Notes: generated by a model from the letters alone, not told the origin. A stretch of DNA of 64,000 bases from Streptomyces sp. PsTaAH-137 (GCF_003259365.1 NZ_QLLY01000024.1:1-64000), one strand, 5' to 3'; positions 8,820-17,655 are shown, counted from the stretch's first letter. Numbers and translations: made by a program.

Positions 8820-9275
8820 GGGCACACCTCAGCAAGGTCCGGACCAAGGCGCTGTGGCGGGCGTCACACTCGGGGCAACGGTCGGGTTACGTTGGCCGGA
8901 TCGCGGACGACTGCGGGCGGTCCCCTTCGTTTGCCAGGGCTGTGATGACGGTTGATTCCCTGTCCAGGACGACCTTCTTCACGCTGGAGGTGTGCTTGCC
9001 GTTGACGGGTAGGTTCGAGCCCACGGCGCCGCACGCACGACGACACCGATCACATCTTCTCAGCGACCTTGGAGCTTGCCGTCTGAGCAAGGATCAAGTG
9101 CCGGGAGACTCAAGGGCGTCAGCCCGACATGCACGTGACCGGCGGCGCGACCGACATGCTGCCAAAGCCCAGGCGTACGTTCCTCAGGGCTGCCGTTACC
9201 TTCGGATGAGGACGTCTCCGACGCTGTGATCACACCAGCCACGTGCAGAACATCTGAGGTTGCCGGCCAGCAGGT
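8820..9275. other. Intergenic region, 456 bp
   Basis: No complete gene. A short minus-strand segment around 8896-9000 keeps coding-like bias (SVKKVVLDRES, then ALANEGDR) and ends at a TAA, which may be a trace of a small lost gene. A TTCGAGCCC sequence near 9011 superficially resembles a tRNA T-loop but no tRNA can be folded around it. Confidence 0.35.
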
Positions 9276-9897
9276 TCAAAAGTTGCTCAGCGGTGAGCCC
9301 CATGTGGGATCGTGCCACGCTCTGTCTGTCAAGCGAGCGAGTAGATAGTTCGCCGTGCTGGAAGCGGTGCCCTGCGGAGCCCCGACCGCGGTGAGGGCGG
9401 CACTGACCCTCAGAGAGGCACCCTCCGCAACATCCGGATCGCCGAGGAGAGGGAGGATCAACAAGAGGCGGACGTCAGTATCGCTGACCCCGGCGGTCTC
9501 GGCCGCTGGATTGTCCGCAACCCGGACCAAGTCCCGCCAGGTCAGCCCGGTCCCCGACGCTTCCCCCTCCCATCCGGCGATTAGCGTCGCGACGCTTCGG
9601 CCTTCGGGGACGAGCAGGAAGTCGGTGCCGTAGTCACCTCCAAGTTGCGGTAGATCACGGTGATTCCGGGGCCGTTCGCAGCAGGGACCCGGAACACAGG
9701 CCACCATGTGGGGTCCAGGAGGATCTCGGACATGGCTTCGGTATCAGCGTCGTCATCGCCGAACCACTCCGGACGTGACGCTCAGTACCTGTCCCACCTG
9801 CGCAAATCTCCAGCAGGTAGTTCGACCAGAAACCAGGGCGAGTCAACTGAGACTCCCCGGCAGCCAACGGGCCTTCGTCGTATCCCTCGATCAGCAT
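9276..9897 (-). pseudogene. Gene broken by at least two frameshifts, unknown family
   Basis: Three successive minus-strand frames carry one continuous protein: first LIEGYDEGPLAAGE and FWSNYLLEIC, then (shifted) EWFGDDDADTEAMSEILLDP, TWWPVFRVPAANG and ITVIYRNL, then (shifted again) GGDYGTDFLLVPEGR running to the end at 9276. The second join needs only one extra G in the run CTTGGAGG (about 9641-9649), since YRNL then leads directly into GGDYGTDF. The first join lies near 9775-9790. The pattern is that of a conserved Streptomyces protein of unknown function, about 200 residues when intact. Sequencing error could explain one shift but hardly both. Confidence 0.65.
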
Positions 9898-10236
9898 CCT
9901 GCAAAGGTGTCACCTGCCGCTGATCAAGCTCATACCGGGGCCAGGCAGGGGAGTTCATCCGCGGAAAAGCGGTTAACCGAGGTCAAAAGGCCACAGGGCG
10001 CTGGCCTCGGCGCGCGAGCGCAAAATCAGCCTCACGCAGAGAAGCGGACAACCACCGGCAACCGCGGCGTGAGCCGCATAGCAGCGACGCATCTGACGGC
10101 GTGGCTCTCTGCGACGGCAGGCGGAAGTCCAAGGCCTCTGCGTCGTCTCCGGGAGGTGGAGTTGGCAGCCACGATTTCTTCGAGGTCCGACTGCGGCTGC
10201 TCGCGGGCCTTGGCGCCGGAAGCGGTCGGCCGGGGG
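9898..10236. other. Intergenic region, 339 bp
   Basis: No gene, repeat or operator supported. Lies downstream of 10237-10806 and upstream of the broken gene, both on the minus strand. Confidence 0.35.
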
Positions 10237-10806
10237 TCACAGCGGTGCCGACTCCACCCGGCCCGTGAACCGGCCGCCCACCCGGTCGGCGAGCCAGTGC
10301 ACGCGTGCGATGTCGTCGCTGTCGCAGTTGTGCACGTGCACGTGGACGGTGTGGTCCCGCGACGGCTCGTTCTGGTAGAGGTCCCGCGAGTTCACGGTGA
10401 GCGTGAGGTACGCGTACTTCTGCGAGATGGCCTCCAGTCCCGCTTCGGGAACCGCAGGCCATCCGTCCAGATCCCATCGGACGGCCGCGGGGTCCGGCCC
10501 CATGGCGGCGATGAAGGGCTCCGCGCGGTCCAACGGGCGCCCCCAGTCCAAGACTTGCACCGGCAGGCAGCCCGCGGGGTCGTCGCCGGCGTCCGACGAA
10601 CCGTTCTCCTTGCCGCTCGATGCCCACCACTCGAGACCGGGCAGCACCTGCCGTACGCGTGCCAGGACGTCCGGCGACCTGATCACGGCCTCGAAGTCGA
10701 CCTCGCCCGGATCGAGGTCCGCCACGCTCAGCAGAGTGCGCACCGCGCTTATCGCTTCGGACAGGTCGGAAGTGGTGAGGACGGCAGCCGCGTCCGAGTT
10801 GCTCAT
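10237..10806 (-). CDS. Conserved hypothetical protein
   Basis: A 189-residue soluble protein with consistent codon bias. The N-terminal half is acidic and helical (LSEAISAVRTLLSVADLDPG); the C-terminal half holds a beta strand with alternating histidines, TVHVHVHNCDSDD, flanked by tryptophan-rich segments (WDLDGWPAVPEAG). The HVHVHNCD cluster could bind metal, but no known family is recognised. ATG start; no signal peptide. Separated by about 200 bp from the alcohol dehydrogenase gene on the same strand. Confidence 0.7.
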   Translation of the reverse strand: MSNSDAAAVLTTSDLSEAISAVRTLLSVADLDPGEVDFEAVIRSPDVLARVRQVLPGLEWWASSGKENGSSDAGDDPAGCLPVQVLDWGRPLDRAEPFIAAMGPDPAAVRWDLDGWPAVPEAGLEAISQKYAYLTLTVNSRDLYQNEPSRDHTVHVHVHNCDSDDIARVHWLADRVGGRFTGRVESAPL

Positions 10807-11022
10807 CCCCGCACTCTAGGGCGGGGCCGTCCGCCGCGTGATCCATTTTCCGGGCGGGCGGGCGGCCCGACGGACGCCCTCGGCCCGTAGCCCAGATCCC
10901 TGGTGACTTGGCAAGGATGCCCCTGCAGGCGGAGGCTCCGTGTGTCGCCTCTGGCAGGGGCACGCTCCCGCCCGGGCCGTCGATGTACTCGACGGCACCG
11001 CGGCGCCGTGGGCGCGCGCTGC

Positions 11023-12063
11023 TCACCCCAGGTCGGACAGGTCCAGCACGAAGCGATAGCGCACATCATTGCGACGGAGGCGCTCAAGTGCAGTGTTGAC
11101 CTCGGACGAGGCGAGGACCTCGATGTCCGCGACGATTCCGTGGTCGGCGCAGAAGCGGAGCATCTCGGCGGTCCCGGTACGGCCGCCGCTGCCGGACGAG
11201 CTGAGCTTCTTGCGGCCCAGGAGCAGGTCGGTCGTCTCGATCGCCACCTGCCCGAGATATCCCACGAGGCTGAGGGTGCCGTCGATCGCGACCGTCTTCA
11301 GGTACGGGGCGAGGTCGTGGGGTGCGGAGACGGTGTCGATGACGACGTCGAAGGTGTCCCTGGCCGCAGCCATCCGCTGATCGTCCGTGGAGTCGACGAA
11401 CGCGTGGGCGCCGAGACGCAGCGCGTCTTCGCGCTTGTCGTCGCTGCGGCTGATGACGGTGGTCGTGGCGCCCAGGGCCACGGCGATCTTGACCGCGAGG
11501 TGCCCGAGACCGCCGAGGCCGACCACGGCGACCCGGCTGTCCGGGCCCACACGGAGGGCACGCAGGGGCTCCCAGACGGTGACTCCGGCGCACATCAGCG
11601 GGGCGGCGGCGGCCGGGTCCAGGCCGGCGGGAAGGGCGTAGGCGAACCCCTCGCGCACGACGTACTCGCGGGAGTAGGCGCCCAGCGTGGTCGACCCGTC
11701 GACGCGGTCGACGCCGCCGTAGGTCAAGGTCGGGAAGGAGCGGCAGTAGTTCTCCTGACCGGCCTCGCACATGGCGCACGTGCCGCAGGAATCGACGATG
11801 TTGCCGACGGCGACAGCGTCTCCGACCGCGAAGGCGGTCACGTCATGCCCCGTCTCGGTCACCACACCGGTGAACTCGTGGCCCGGCACCAGGGCGGACT
11901 CGGCATGGTCGTCGTGGGCGCGCAAGGCGTGCACATCGCTGTGGCAGACACCGCAGAAGTCCACGCGCACGGCGATGTCGTCCGGTCGCAGGTCCCGCCG
12001 GGTCAGCTGCGTGCGCCCCACGGTGTCCGGTCCGGTCGCGCGCCATCCCGTCGTCGTTCGCAT
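11023..12063 (-). CDS. Zinc-dependent alcohol dehydrogenase (MDR family)
   Basis: A 346-residue medium-chain dehydrogenase that oxidises alcohols or reduces aldehydes with NAD(P). Catalytic zinc ligands are C37 (in FCGVCHSD) and H62 (GHE), and the structural zinc site has C93, C96, C99 and C107. The cofactor-binding turn is VVGLGGLGHLAVK. The pattern is closest to the cinnamyl-alcohol dehydrogenase/YahK group of aldehyde reductases. The ATG at 12063 follows AAAGGA; a longer frame to 12192 would run through the operators. It is divergent from a TetR gene and the 104-bp spacer carries two copies of a probable operator, so the regulator very likely controls this enzyme. Confidence 0.93.
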   Translation of the reverse strand: MRTTTGWRATGPDTVGRTQLTRRDLRPDDIAVRVDFCGVCHSDVHALRAHDDHAESALVPGHEFTGVVTETGHDVTAFAVGDAVAVGNIVDSCGTCAMCEAGQENYCRSFPTLTYGGVDRVDGSTTLGAYSREYVVREGFAYALPAGLDPAAAAPLMCAGVTVWEPLRALRVGPDSRVAVVGLGGLGHLAVKIAVALGATTTVISRSDDKREDALRLGAHAFVDSTDDQRMAAARDTFDVVIDTVSAPHDLAPYLKTVAIDGTLSLVGYLGQVAIETTDLLLGRKKLSSSGSGGRTGTAEMLRFCADHGIVADIEVLASSEVNTALERLRRNDVRYRFVLDLSDLG

Positions 12064-12080
12064 CGCGGATCCTTTCAAAC

Positions 12081-12144
12081 AGACTGTTCGGTCTATTGCA
12101 CGGTAGCCCCGTGACGACGCAAAGACAAACCAACTGTTCTGTCT
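12081..12144. promoter_or_regulatory. Two copies of a TetR-type operator in a divergent spacer
   Basis: Copies of ACTGTTCNGTCT lie at 12083-12094 and 12133-12144, 50 bp apart. The first sits in a perfect inverted repeat AGAC-N6-GTCT (12081-12094). One copy is close to each divergent start (12063 and 12168), as expected for a repressor that shuts both the dehydrogenase and its own gene. Confidence 0.65.
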
Positions 12145-12167
12145 GTCCGGTGACGTAGGATCGGTGC

Positions 12168-12764
12168 ATGCCGGAACAGCCCCAGACCGCACGAGGTGCG
12201 GCGACGTACGAACGCATCCTGGACGCCGCAGCGGAAGAATTTGCCACGCACGGAATCGCGGGGGCGCGCGTGGAGCGCATCGTCAAGGCCGCGCGGACCA
12301 ACAAGGCCCAGCTCTACGCCTATTTCGGCGACAAGGAACGGCTCTTCGACGCGATCTTCCTCGGCTCCCTGGAGCGCATCACCAACGTCGTGCCCATCGA
12401 CGCCGACGACCTCGCGGACTGGGCCGTGCGTCTCTACGACGAGTATCTACGGCGCCCTGATCTGATCCGGTTGGCGACCTGGGCACGGCTGGAGCGGCGA
12501 CCCGAAGGGCATTTGGTCGACGGGCATGCGCACTACGACGTCCACAAGCTGGCGGCCATCGCCGAGGCGCAGGCGGTCGGGAGGATCCGGGCGGGCGACC
12601 CGTTCGACATCATGGCCATGGTGATCGCGATGTCCATGGCGTGGTCCCCGGTCAGCAACGTCTACGCGGCCACCGCCGAGGAGCCGGACGCCGTGCACGA
12701 GCGGCGCCGCGCCCTGCTGCGCGAGTGTGTCCGCGGGGCCGTCACGCTTCCCGCACGAGCCTGA
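12168..12764 (+). CDS. TetR-family repressor, probably of the adjacent dehydrogenase
   Basis: A 198-residue TetR regulator. The DNA-binding domain runs from YERILDAAAEEFATHGIAGA through the recognition helix region TNKAQLYAYFGDKERLF; this version belongs to the group with a TetR_C-type all-helical ligand domain. ATG start at 12168. Divergent from the zinc alcohol dehydrogenase, with two operator-like repeats between them. The ligand is presumably an aldehyde or an electrophile handled by the enzyme, which is inference. Confidence 0.9.
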   Translation: MPEQPQTARGAATYERILDAAAEEFATHGIAGARVERIVKAARTNKAQLYAYFGDKERLFDAIFLGSLERITNVVPIDADDLADWAVRLYDEYLRRPDLIRLATWARLERRPEGHLVDGHAHYDVHKLAAIAEAQAVGRIRAGDPFDIMAMVIAMSMAWSPVSNVYAATAEEPDAVHERRRALLRECVRGAVTLPARA

Positions 12765-12881
12765 GGGGCGAACGTGCCTTGGGGCGGGGGCGGCGGAGGG
12801 CGGCACGGCACCGGTCGGCTCCCGGACGCACAGCGATGGGCGCGCGCGAACTCGACCGAGATTGTTGGGCTCACCGTCCCC

Positions 12882-13060
12882 TCAGCCCATGAAACGGGTG
12901 CTCGTCGGGAAGCACCGCTTCGTCAGCGGCACGCTGCCCGCGCCGGTCAGGGCACGCTCGTACGCGCGCAGGCCAGGAATTCCAAGTCCTGGCGGGCCTG
13001 CTGCAGGAGGACCGTGTGACGCTCCGCCTCGATGTCACGCCCATGTCCGTATCTGTGGGA
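12882..13060 (-). pseudogene. Frameshifted C-terminal remnant, possibly a MerR-type regulator
   Basis: On the minus strand a well-biased segment DIEAERHTVLLQQARQDLEF breaks and continues in another frame as GLRAYERALTGAGSVPL to a TGA at 12882-12884. The heptad-like helix resembles the C-terminal coiled coil of MerR-family or similar regulators, but there is no DNA-binding domain left. It fills part of the 375-bp gap between the TetR gene and the HD-domain gene. Confidence 0.35.
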
Positions 13061-13064
13061 CACC

Positions 13065-13078
13065 TGTCTGTGCAGACA
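13065..13078. promoter_or_regulatory. Inverted repeat upstream of HD-domain gene
   Basis: TGTCTG-TG-CAGACA is a perfect inverted repeat centred about 69 bp before the ATG at 13140, a sensible operator position. The partner gene product, a GlxA/AraC-type regulator, is encoded immediately downstream and could bind it. Confidence 0.35.
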
Positions 13079-13139
13079 TGGCGAGCCTCGCGCGGGCGAG
13101 TGATGCTGGGGAGGACGACAAGGTCCACGGGAGGTTCCG

Positions 13140-13784
13140 ATGAGTTCGATGGTGACGGTGGCGGGCGTGCGGGTGCCCGATTCGAAGGTTGCGCGCGAGG
13201 CGGACGAGTTGGTGCGGGACACGACGAGCGAGCTGATCTACCACCACTCGCGTCGCGTGTTCTTCTTCGGGGCGCTCCAGGGCCGGCACCGGGACCTCTC
13301 CTACGATCCCGAACTCCTCTACGTCGGCGCGCTCTTCCACGACCTGGGGTTGTCCGAGCGGTTCCACGACAGTGGGCATCGCTTCGAGGTCGACAGCGCG
13401 AACGAGGCGCGGCGGTTCCTGGCCGCGCGTGGCGTCCCGGAGGACGGCGCGCGGCGCGTATGGACGGCGATCGCACTGCACACAACTCCCGGGGTGCCCG
13501 AGTTCATGGAGCCGGAGATTGCCCTGGTGACGGCGGGAGTCGAGTACGACGTGCTCGGCATCGGTTACGGCGACCTCTCCGAAGCCGACCGGGCGGACAT
13601 CGTCACGTTGCATCCGCGGCCCGACTTCAAGCGGCGTATCCTAGCGGCTTTCACGGAGGGGGTCGCCCCCAAGCCGGAGACCACGTTCGGCAACGTCAAG
13701 GCCGACGTCCTCGCCCATTACGTGCCGGGGTTCGAGCGCGGCGACTTCGTGCGGACGATCCTCGACTCGCCGTGGGAGCAGTAA
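13140..13784 (+). CDS. HD-domain metal-dependent hydrolase
   Basis: A 214-residue protein of the HD superfamily. Metal ligands visible are H36 in IYHHSRR and the H67-D68 pair in ALFHDLGL, with a later conserved-looking histidine in AIALHTTPG. The arrangement (YHHSxRV...ALFHDLG) resembles the cyanamide-hydratase-like/urea- or phosphohydrolase subgroup rather than HD-GYP or RelA. Substrate unknown. The ATG is preceded by GGGAGG. The 3' end overlaps the start of the GlxA-type regulator by 13 bp, so the two form an operon and the regulator is likely to sense something related to the enzyme's substrate. Confidence 0.83.
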   Translation: MSSMVTVAGVRVPDSKVAREADELVRDTTSELIYHHSRRVFFFGALQGRHRDLSYDPELLYVGALFHDLGLSERFHDSGHRFEVDSANEARRFLAARGVPEDGARRVWTAIALHTTPGVPEFMEPEIALVTAGVEYDVLGIGYGDLSEADRADIVTLHPRPDFKRRILAAFTEGVAPKPETTFGNVKADVLAHYVPGFERGDFVRTILDSPWEQ

Positions 13785-14785
13785 GCCCGCGCCAGCCCGA
13801 GGCACCCGCCATCGCGATCGTGGCCTTCGAGGGCGTACAGCTGCTCGACGTGACCGGGCCGGCCGAGGTGTTCACCACCGCGCGTGTCTCAGGCCCGGGA
13901 TCCGGACCGGGGGCGGGCTGCGCGTACGACGTGCGGATCGTATCGCCGGACGGGGCCGACGTCGTCACGTCGTCGGGGGTGCGGATCGGAGTGCACGGCT
14001 CGCTGGACGCCCTGCCGCACCGCGTCGACACGGTCCTGGTGCCCGGCCGCAGAGACTGGCGGGCCGCCGTACGAGACCGGGACCTCGTCGGCTTCACGAC
14101 GCAACTGGCCCGTCGCGCCCGGCGAGTGGCATCTGTCTGCGCGGGCGCCTTCCTGCTCGCCGAGGCCGGAGTGCTCGACGGCCGTCGCGCCGCCACCCAC
14201 TGGCGGCTCACCGGGGAACTGGCCACCGCGTACCCGGCGGTGACCGTCGCCGACGACCCCATCTTCGTACGGGACGGTCACGTCATCATGTCGGCCGGGA
14301 TCAGTGCGGGGATCGACCTGTCGCTCGCCCTGGTCGAGGAGGACCACGGGGCCGCCACGGCCCGTGAAGTGGCCCGGGAATTGGTGGTGTTCATGGCGCG
14401 GCCGGGCGGGCAGTCACAGTTCAGCGCGAGGCTGCGCCCGGCCACCGGGCAGCATCCGGCGGTGCGGGCGGCGATGGACGCCGCCGGAGCGGACCCACAC
14501 GCCGCCTCCGATCTCTCCGTCCTGGCGGACGCGGCGGGCGTGAGTCCCCGCCACCTGACGCGCCTGTTTCGTGCCGATACGGGGATGACACCCGGCCAGT
14601 ACGTCGAGTCGGTGCGCCTCGAAGCGGCCCGGGCACTGCTGGAGGGCGGCGGCGCATCGGTGGAACACGTAGCACGAGAGGCAGGCTTCGGTTCGGCGGA
14701 GAGCGTGCGACGGACGTTCCAGCAGGTGCTCAAGGTGGCACCGACGGAATACCGGGCCCGGTTCCGCTCGACCGACACCGCCTGA
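13772..14785 (+). CDS. GlxA-family transcriptional regulator (DJ-1/PfpI plus AraC HTH)
   Basis: A 337-residue regulator with two parts: a DJ-1/PfpI-like domain from about residue 13 to 195 (opening IAIVAFEGVQLLDVTGPAEV, with the nucleophile-elbow cysteine in ASVCAGAFLLAEAG) and a C-terminal AraC double helix-turn-helix (DAAGVSPRHLTRLFRADTG and VAREAGFGSAESVRRTFQ). Start is a GTG that lies inside the 3' end of the HD gene; the frame is open much further upstream but only as antisense-free read-through of that gene. Members of this family act as activators or repressors of catabolic genes, with the DJ-1 domain as ligand sensor. Confidence 0.88.
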   Translation: MGAVSPRQPEAPAIAIVAFEGVQLLDVTGPAEVFTTARVSGPGSGPGAGCAYDVRIVSPDGADVVTSSGVRIGVHGSLDALPHRVDTVLVPGRRDWRAAVRDRDLVGFTTQLARRARRVASVCAGAFLLAEAGVLDGRRAATHWRLTGELATAYPAVTVADDPIFVRDGHVIMSAGISAGIDLSLALVEEDHGAATAREVARELVVFMARPGGQSQFSARLRPATGQHPAVRAAMDAAGADPHAASDLSVLADAAGVSPRHLTRLFRADTGMTPGQYVESVRLEAARALLEGGGASVEHVAREAGFGSAESVRRTFQQVLKVAPTEYRARFRSTDTA

Positions 14786-14983
14786 AGGATGCTGCACAAG
14801 GCTGTGGCTCGGGCAGTTCAGAGTCTGCGACGGTCTTGAGGCGCAGCGGCTGATCGAGTTCTGGCCTTCCCGGCCCCGATGGCACCCGCCGCTCCGCTAC
14901 GCCCTGGGCCGACGGCGAGGCGTGCACGCTGCGACGACGTAACGGGGGAGTCGGGTATGGGAACTGTCGGAATGAGCCGGGGT

Positions 14984-15628
14984 CTATCGGCTGGCGAACG
15001 TGACGACGGAGGTCAGGAATCGGTCCAGGTGGGCAGCGAATCCTGGCAGGGGTGGCTCCGGACAACCCTCGAGCTCCTCGCTGTGGGGCAGAAGCCGTCG
15101 GAGGGTATCGATGGTGCGTCTTTGATGGGAGGAGTTCTCCGGAACCGCGGGAAGCAGGCCGACCGGCATGGTCAGTGCCGACAGCTCGCTGTCCGCGACG
15201 CCACGGATGGTCTGCCCGTCCAGGAGAGCCCGGATGCTCTGCTCCGAGGCGCCCCGGGCGGCCAGTCCTGCGCGGGTGCGGGCGTCCACCAAAGGATCCC
15301 CGCCGGTGGCGGGCCAGGCCAGCAGCATCCGCTCGATCCGATTCGGGAAGGCCAGGGCCAGACCTACGGCCACCGAGCATCCGTTGGACCCGGCGACGAG
15401 GGCGACTGAGTGCCCGGGGAGGCAAGGGGCCAGGTGCTCCACCTCGGCGATCCAGCTCGATGGCCCGGGGAGACGGTTCGGGGCCAGCACCGTGAACCCT
15501 GCGCGTTCGATGCCTGCCACGATCCCCGTCACTCCCCAGAAGCGGTCGGCGTTCATGTCGCCCTGCCACAGCCCTCCGTGGATCAGGAGGATGGTGGGGT
15601 GATCACGGCTGATGCGGCGCGATGTCAT
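14984..15628 (-). CDS. Alpha/beta hydrolase
   Basis: A 214-residue alpha/beta hydrolase fold enzyme. The oxyanion-hole motif is LIHGGLWQG (residues 15-23) and the nucleophile elbow is VAGSNGCS with Ser81. The catalytic acid and histidine are less certain from sequence; ENSSHQRR and PGFAAHLD are options for the histidine. Ester or lactone hydrolysis is likely, with an unknown substrate. The ATG at 15628 follows AAGGGATC; an in-frame extension to 15661 lacks a site. Monocistronic; the product has no signal peptide and is cytoplasmic. Confidence 0.82.
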   Translation of the reverse strand: MTSRRISRDHPTILLIHGGLWQGDMNADRFWGVTGIVAGIERAGFTVLAPNRLPGPSSWIAEVEHLAPCLPGHSVALVAGSNGCSVAVGLALAFPNRIERMLLAWPATGGDPLVDARTRAGLAARGASEQSIRALLDGQTIRGVADSELSALTMPVGLLPAVPENSSHQRRTIDTLRRLLPHSEELEGCPEPPLPGFAAHLDRFLTSVVTFASR

Positions 15629-15663
15629 GACCGATCCCTTCTCGAGGTCGCGGGCGCGCACGA

Positions 15664-15924
15664 CTACGGGGCGGCTTGACCTCGCCGGCGCTTCGGCTGA
15701 CCGGAGGTGTCAGGCAGGCGGGCGATCCGCCAGGACCATGAGACAAGGGCGAGCGCGGTGAGCGCGCGTGAGATCTTGCTTTCCTCGGTGATCAGTGACG
15801 CGATGAGTATCGTCACGACCAGCCAACCAGCGCGCTTGTCCCAGCGCCCCATCTTCCTGATGAGGGACGTGCCGACCGGCTCGCCCTCACGTGGCGAGTC
15901 TGTGCGCCCACCACTGTTGACCAT
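15664..15924 (-). CDS. Small membrane protein, unknown
   Basis: An 86-residue protein with a hydrophilic N-terminus, one clear hydrophobic segment (GWLVVTILIASLI) and a second moderately hydrophobic stretch (ALTALALVSWSWRIARL), then a basic tail. Codon bias is moderate. ATG is preceded by a purine-rich GGGGGCGGG. Lies just upstream of the hydrolase gene on the same strand. No family recognised. Confidence 0.45.
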   Translation of the reverse strand: MVNSGGRTDSPREGEPVGTSLIRKMGRWDKRAGWLVVTILIASLITEESKISRALTALALVSWSWRIARLPDTSGQPKRRRGQAAP

Positions 15925-16176
15925 CCCGCCCCCTGGTGCGATCAGCGGGAACGTCTGCTCCTGCTCCCCATTGATCTACCTTTCCGATCCGTGATCCACA
16001 AGAGGCTAGTTATGGGTTGGGCAAAGCGTCCTCATCAGCAGATTTACCTTCTCGGAGGAGACCGGGATTGCCCTGGACTATTGCCGGCCGTCTTCGTGAC
16101 GCGTGTGTGTGCCTGCCGACCGACGACAGAACGGCGGCGCACGGACTGTGCACCGCCGGTCTGTCACGCGTTCAGG

Positions 16177-16578
16177 TCAGGCGGCCACCTGGCCACGGCT
16201 GACGCCGGACCCTTCGAAGTCGAGCCAGTACCCGCTGCCGTCGAGAACGTCTGACGCGGCGACGGTCCACTGGCCGGCCGGCGCGTTGCGGTAGGCGTTG
16301 CAGGTGCCGCTTGTCTTCCAGCAGACTCTGACCCGGCGGGTCGTGGTCGGCTTGACGTTGATGTCGGCGCAGTTGCTCGTGGTGTAGGCGAACCCGGACC
16401 CGGTCGGCCAGAAGCCGACGCTGTCGGTCGTGTAGCTCTTCGCGCTGCCGTAGCAGCTCAGGGCGACGGCGGGTGCCGCCGATCCGGGGTCCGCGGCGGC
16501 CGTGGTGGCCCACCCGAGCCCACTGCCGAGGACGACGGCGGCCAGGGCGAACGGGGCGACTCGTGAACGTGTGCGCAC
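16177..16578 (-). CDS. Secreted protein with paired cysteines, unknown function
   Basis: A 133-residue exported protein. The Sec signal is RTRSRVAPF followed by ALAAVVLGSGLGWATT with an AxA cleavage site near TAAADPG. The mature part is about 100 residues, with cysteines in LSCYGSAKSY, SNCADINV, RVCWKTSGTCNAY; four to five cysteines suggest disulphides. The pattern resembles small Streptomyces extracellular proteins of unknown role that share the VRVCW and GTCNAY blocks. The GTG start follows GAGGGG at eight bases; an upstream ATG in frame lacks a site. Confidence 0.72.
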   Translation of the reverse strand: MRTRSRVAPFALAAVVLGSGLGWATTAAADPGSAAPAVALSCYGSAKSYTTDSVGFWPTGSGFAYTTSNCADINVKPTTTRRVRVCWKTSGTCNAYRNAPAGQWTVAASDVLDGSGYWLDFEGSGVSRGQVAA

Positions 16579-16650
16579 AGCTGATTCCCCTCGTTGCAAC
16601 AGAAACTCTGTGGTCAACGGGGACGCTAGTCACTCGCCTCACATCAGACG

Positions 16651-17655
16651 TTAGCCATCGGCGCCCGGCAGTTGGGAATCGGCGCCAGTGCGTGCCCTGA
16701 GCCGGTACTCACCGGGCGGCACTCCGTACGCGCAGCGGAAGGCGCGGGAGAAGTCGGCGGCCCGGGGGAAGCCCCACCGGGCTCCCACCGCGTGCACGGG
16801 GATCCTGGCCAGGCGGGGATCGGCGAGTGCCTGGGCGGCTCGCTCCAGCCGCTGCCCGCGGACCAGCCTCGTCACTGTCGTGCCCTCGGCTCGCAGGAGC
16901 CGCTGCAGGGAGCGGACCGAGATCTGGTGGGCTGCCGCGATGTCGGTCGGTGTGAGGTCCGGGCGGGAGAGGTTGCGCCGGATGTAGGTGTGGACACGCA
17001 GTGACAGGATCCGCTCTTGAGAGGCCGCTTGTGACGTGTCCTGGTCCAGTTGGTGGGCCAGGACCACGCCCACGAGGTCGATCAGGACGCCGCCGAGCCG
17101 GGCGCGGTCCGGCGTGGTGGTGGCGCCGCCCCCTTGGGCCAGCCCGCGCAGCATCTGCGCCAGGAGCAGCCCAGGGCCGCGCGCGGACTGCAGCCGCGTG
17201 GCGAGGAGATCCGTGGCATGCCGCGACGGAAGGGAAAGCATCTGTCGGGGTACGTGCGCGATGATCGATGTCGCGTGCCCGCCCGAGGACTGTGCAGGTC
17301 CGGAGCGGGATCGCAGCGGATGTGAGCTGCTGTACAGGACGAGATGACCTGGTTCGAGCTCGCAGGTGTGCTGCGCCTGGGCGAGGAGTTTGCGTCCTGA
17401 GGTGATCAGTTCGAGCTGGTACGTCTCTGGGTCGGAGCGGTTGATCAGCGCAGCGGTGCGCACGGCTGTCTCCGGCGGGCGGGAGACGGCGTTGACCAGT
17501 ACCTCGCCGAGTGAGAGAGCGGTGACGCGGACGGGGAAAGCGGAGGACTGCTCCGGCCTGACGTGTGTCGGGAGCAGGGAGGCCAGGGCGACGTCGCTCC
17601 ACCACGTGCCCTGCTCCTTGGCCGGGAGCAGGCAACTGTCGTAGACCAGGTCCAA
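16651..17655 (-). CDS. AraC-family regulator
   Basis: A 334-residue regulator with an AraC_binding_2-like N-terminal domain (about residues 30-190; includes TYQLELITSGRKLLAQAQ and HLVLYSSSHPL) and a C-terminal AraC double helix-turn-helix (TDIAAAHQISVRSLQRLLRA and VGARWGFPRAADFSRAFRC). The family of this architecture includes regulators of feruloyl esterase and aromatic catabolic genes. Start chosen is a TTG at 17655 preceded by GAGAGGG at five bases, giving the usual family length; the frame is open to 18015 but the extra part is not family-like. Target genes are not evident; nearest are the secreted protein 16177-16578 and the glycosidase operon. Confidence 0.82.
   Translation of the reverse strand: MDLVYDSCLLPAKEQGTWWSDVALASLLPTHVRPEQSSAFPVRVTALSLGEVLVNAVSRPPETAVRTAALINRSDPETYQLELITSGRKLLAQAQHTCELEPGHLVLYSSSHPLRSRSGPAQSSGGHATSIIAHVPRQMLSLPSRHATDLLATRLQSARGPGLLLAQMLRGLAQGGGATTTPDRARLGGVLIDLVGVVLAHQLDQDTSQAASQERILSLRVHTYIRRNLSRPDLTPTDIAAAHQISVRSLQRLLRAEGTTVTRLVRGQRLERAAQALADPRLARIPVHAVGARWGFPRAADFSRAFRCAYGVPPGEYRLRARTGADSQLPGADG

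Noticed and set aside
9000..9030. tRNA-like T-loop (TTCGAGCCC) near 9011
   Set aside because: No acceptor, D or anticodon stems can be drawn around it and no CCA end is present.
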